Notes under the pieces: generated by a model
Databases searched by the model: none
Seen by the model: only the letters and a program-made list of their open reading frames with translations
What the model was told of the DNA's origin: nothing
Translations under genes and position numbers: made by a program
In this document: positions 59,793 to 59,968 of the stretch, piece by piece
Position numbering within the stretch: position 1 is the first letter of the stretch
Layout of the letters: every line of letters starts with the position of its first letter
Assembly (NCBI GenBank): GCA_945787715.1
Contig: CALZJE010000067.1
Coordinates: 1 to 59,968 of the forward strand
DNA length: 59,968 nt
Direction: 5' to 3'
DNA from: an uncultured Ectothiorhodospiraceae bacterium
GTDB lineage: Bacteria; Pseudomonadota; Gammaproteobacteria; S012-40

Positions 59793-59968
59793 AAAAAATG
59801 GGTATCTGAGGTCTATGGGAATATGTACGACCAGACTCGGAATACATTTAAAACATCAGACGTTTAGTTAATGAGTGTAACTGTTGGGATTGGAGTGTGT
59901 GGGCTGATGTTTCATAACACTTAACATTAGCAGACATCGATTAAAATCTAATGTTTAGGCTGGGGTTC

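Overview
The window looks like an AT-rich chromosome segment from a free-living gammaproteobacterium. The taxon is inferred from gene content: a BtuFCD-type B12 importer, a CpxPRA-like envelope-stress locus, CRP-like sites close to the E. coli consensus, SlyD, YbcJ, VF530, DUF938 and a REP-associated transposase remnant. No rRNA, tRNA or CRISPR array was recognised. Respiratory and metal-handling genes (multihaem cytochrome, CzcCBA) suggest an aquatic or sediment lifestyle, but that is weak.

Layout. 1-2974: a leftward cobalamin riboswitch whose gene lies off the left edge, and a rightward btuF-btuC-btuD operon. 3223-7729: a DUF6502 protein with a twin operator, followed by a modular beta-helix lipoprotein gene broken by two frameshifts. 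7980-9460: a mosaic of a truncated sensor-kinase duplicate bracketed by REP-like hairpins, plus a second copy of the btuD 3' end. 9576-14817: two DUF1566 (Lcl C-terminal) proteins, one a 1501-residue lipoprotein with twin CRP-like sites upstream. 15080-15555: IS4-type and REP debris. 15643-18185: the CpxPRA-like operon with a three-fold GTAAC box. 18299-25015: SRAP protein, HDAC-like deacetylase, tandem universal stress protein, a three-gene cytochrome operon, a DUF938 methyltransferase and a His-rich metal-efflux accessory. 25160-31610: a palindromic MITE-like element and a czcCBA heavy-metal efflux operon with a small lipoprotein and a terminator. 31633-32679: an O-methyltransferase. 32955-41992: a leftward cell-surface/cAMP cluster (TPR/beta-barrel protein, FecR-domain protein, small secreted protein, PD40/HYR giant, CHASE2-adenylate cyclase) with a CRP-like site at its head and two genes frameshifted. 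42326-54025: a small secreted protein, a Cache-HAMP-GAF-GGDEF cyclase, an RRM protein, a gamma-glutamyltransferase homologue, a MATE exporter, rhodanese-MoeB, SlyD, YbcJ, an orphan CheD and a membrane-anchored FMN glutamate-synthase-like protein. 54133-59968: small accessory genes, hairpins, a RAYT transposase remnant, a monohaem cytochrome-like protein and a VF530 protein.

How it fits together. Two themes recur. One is surface biology probably tied to cAMP: CRP-like boxes precede both the giant DUF1566 lipoprotein and the cluster that itself encodes a class III adenylate cyclase. The other is decay and rearrangement: at least three large genes are frameshifted, a kinase gene is duplicated and truncated exactly between REP-like hairpins, and IS4 and RAYT fragments lie beside the same hairpins. 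The strongest candidates for something not already described are the REP-bounded duplication and the CRP/CHASE2-cyclase/FecR/barrel/HYR surface cluster.
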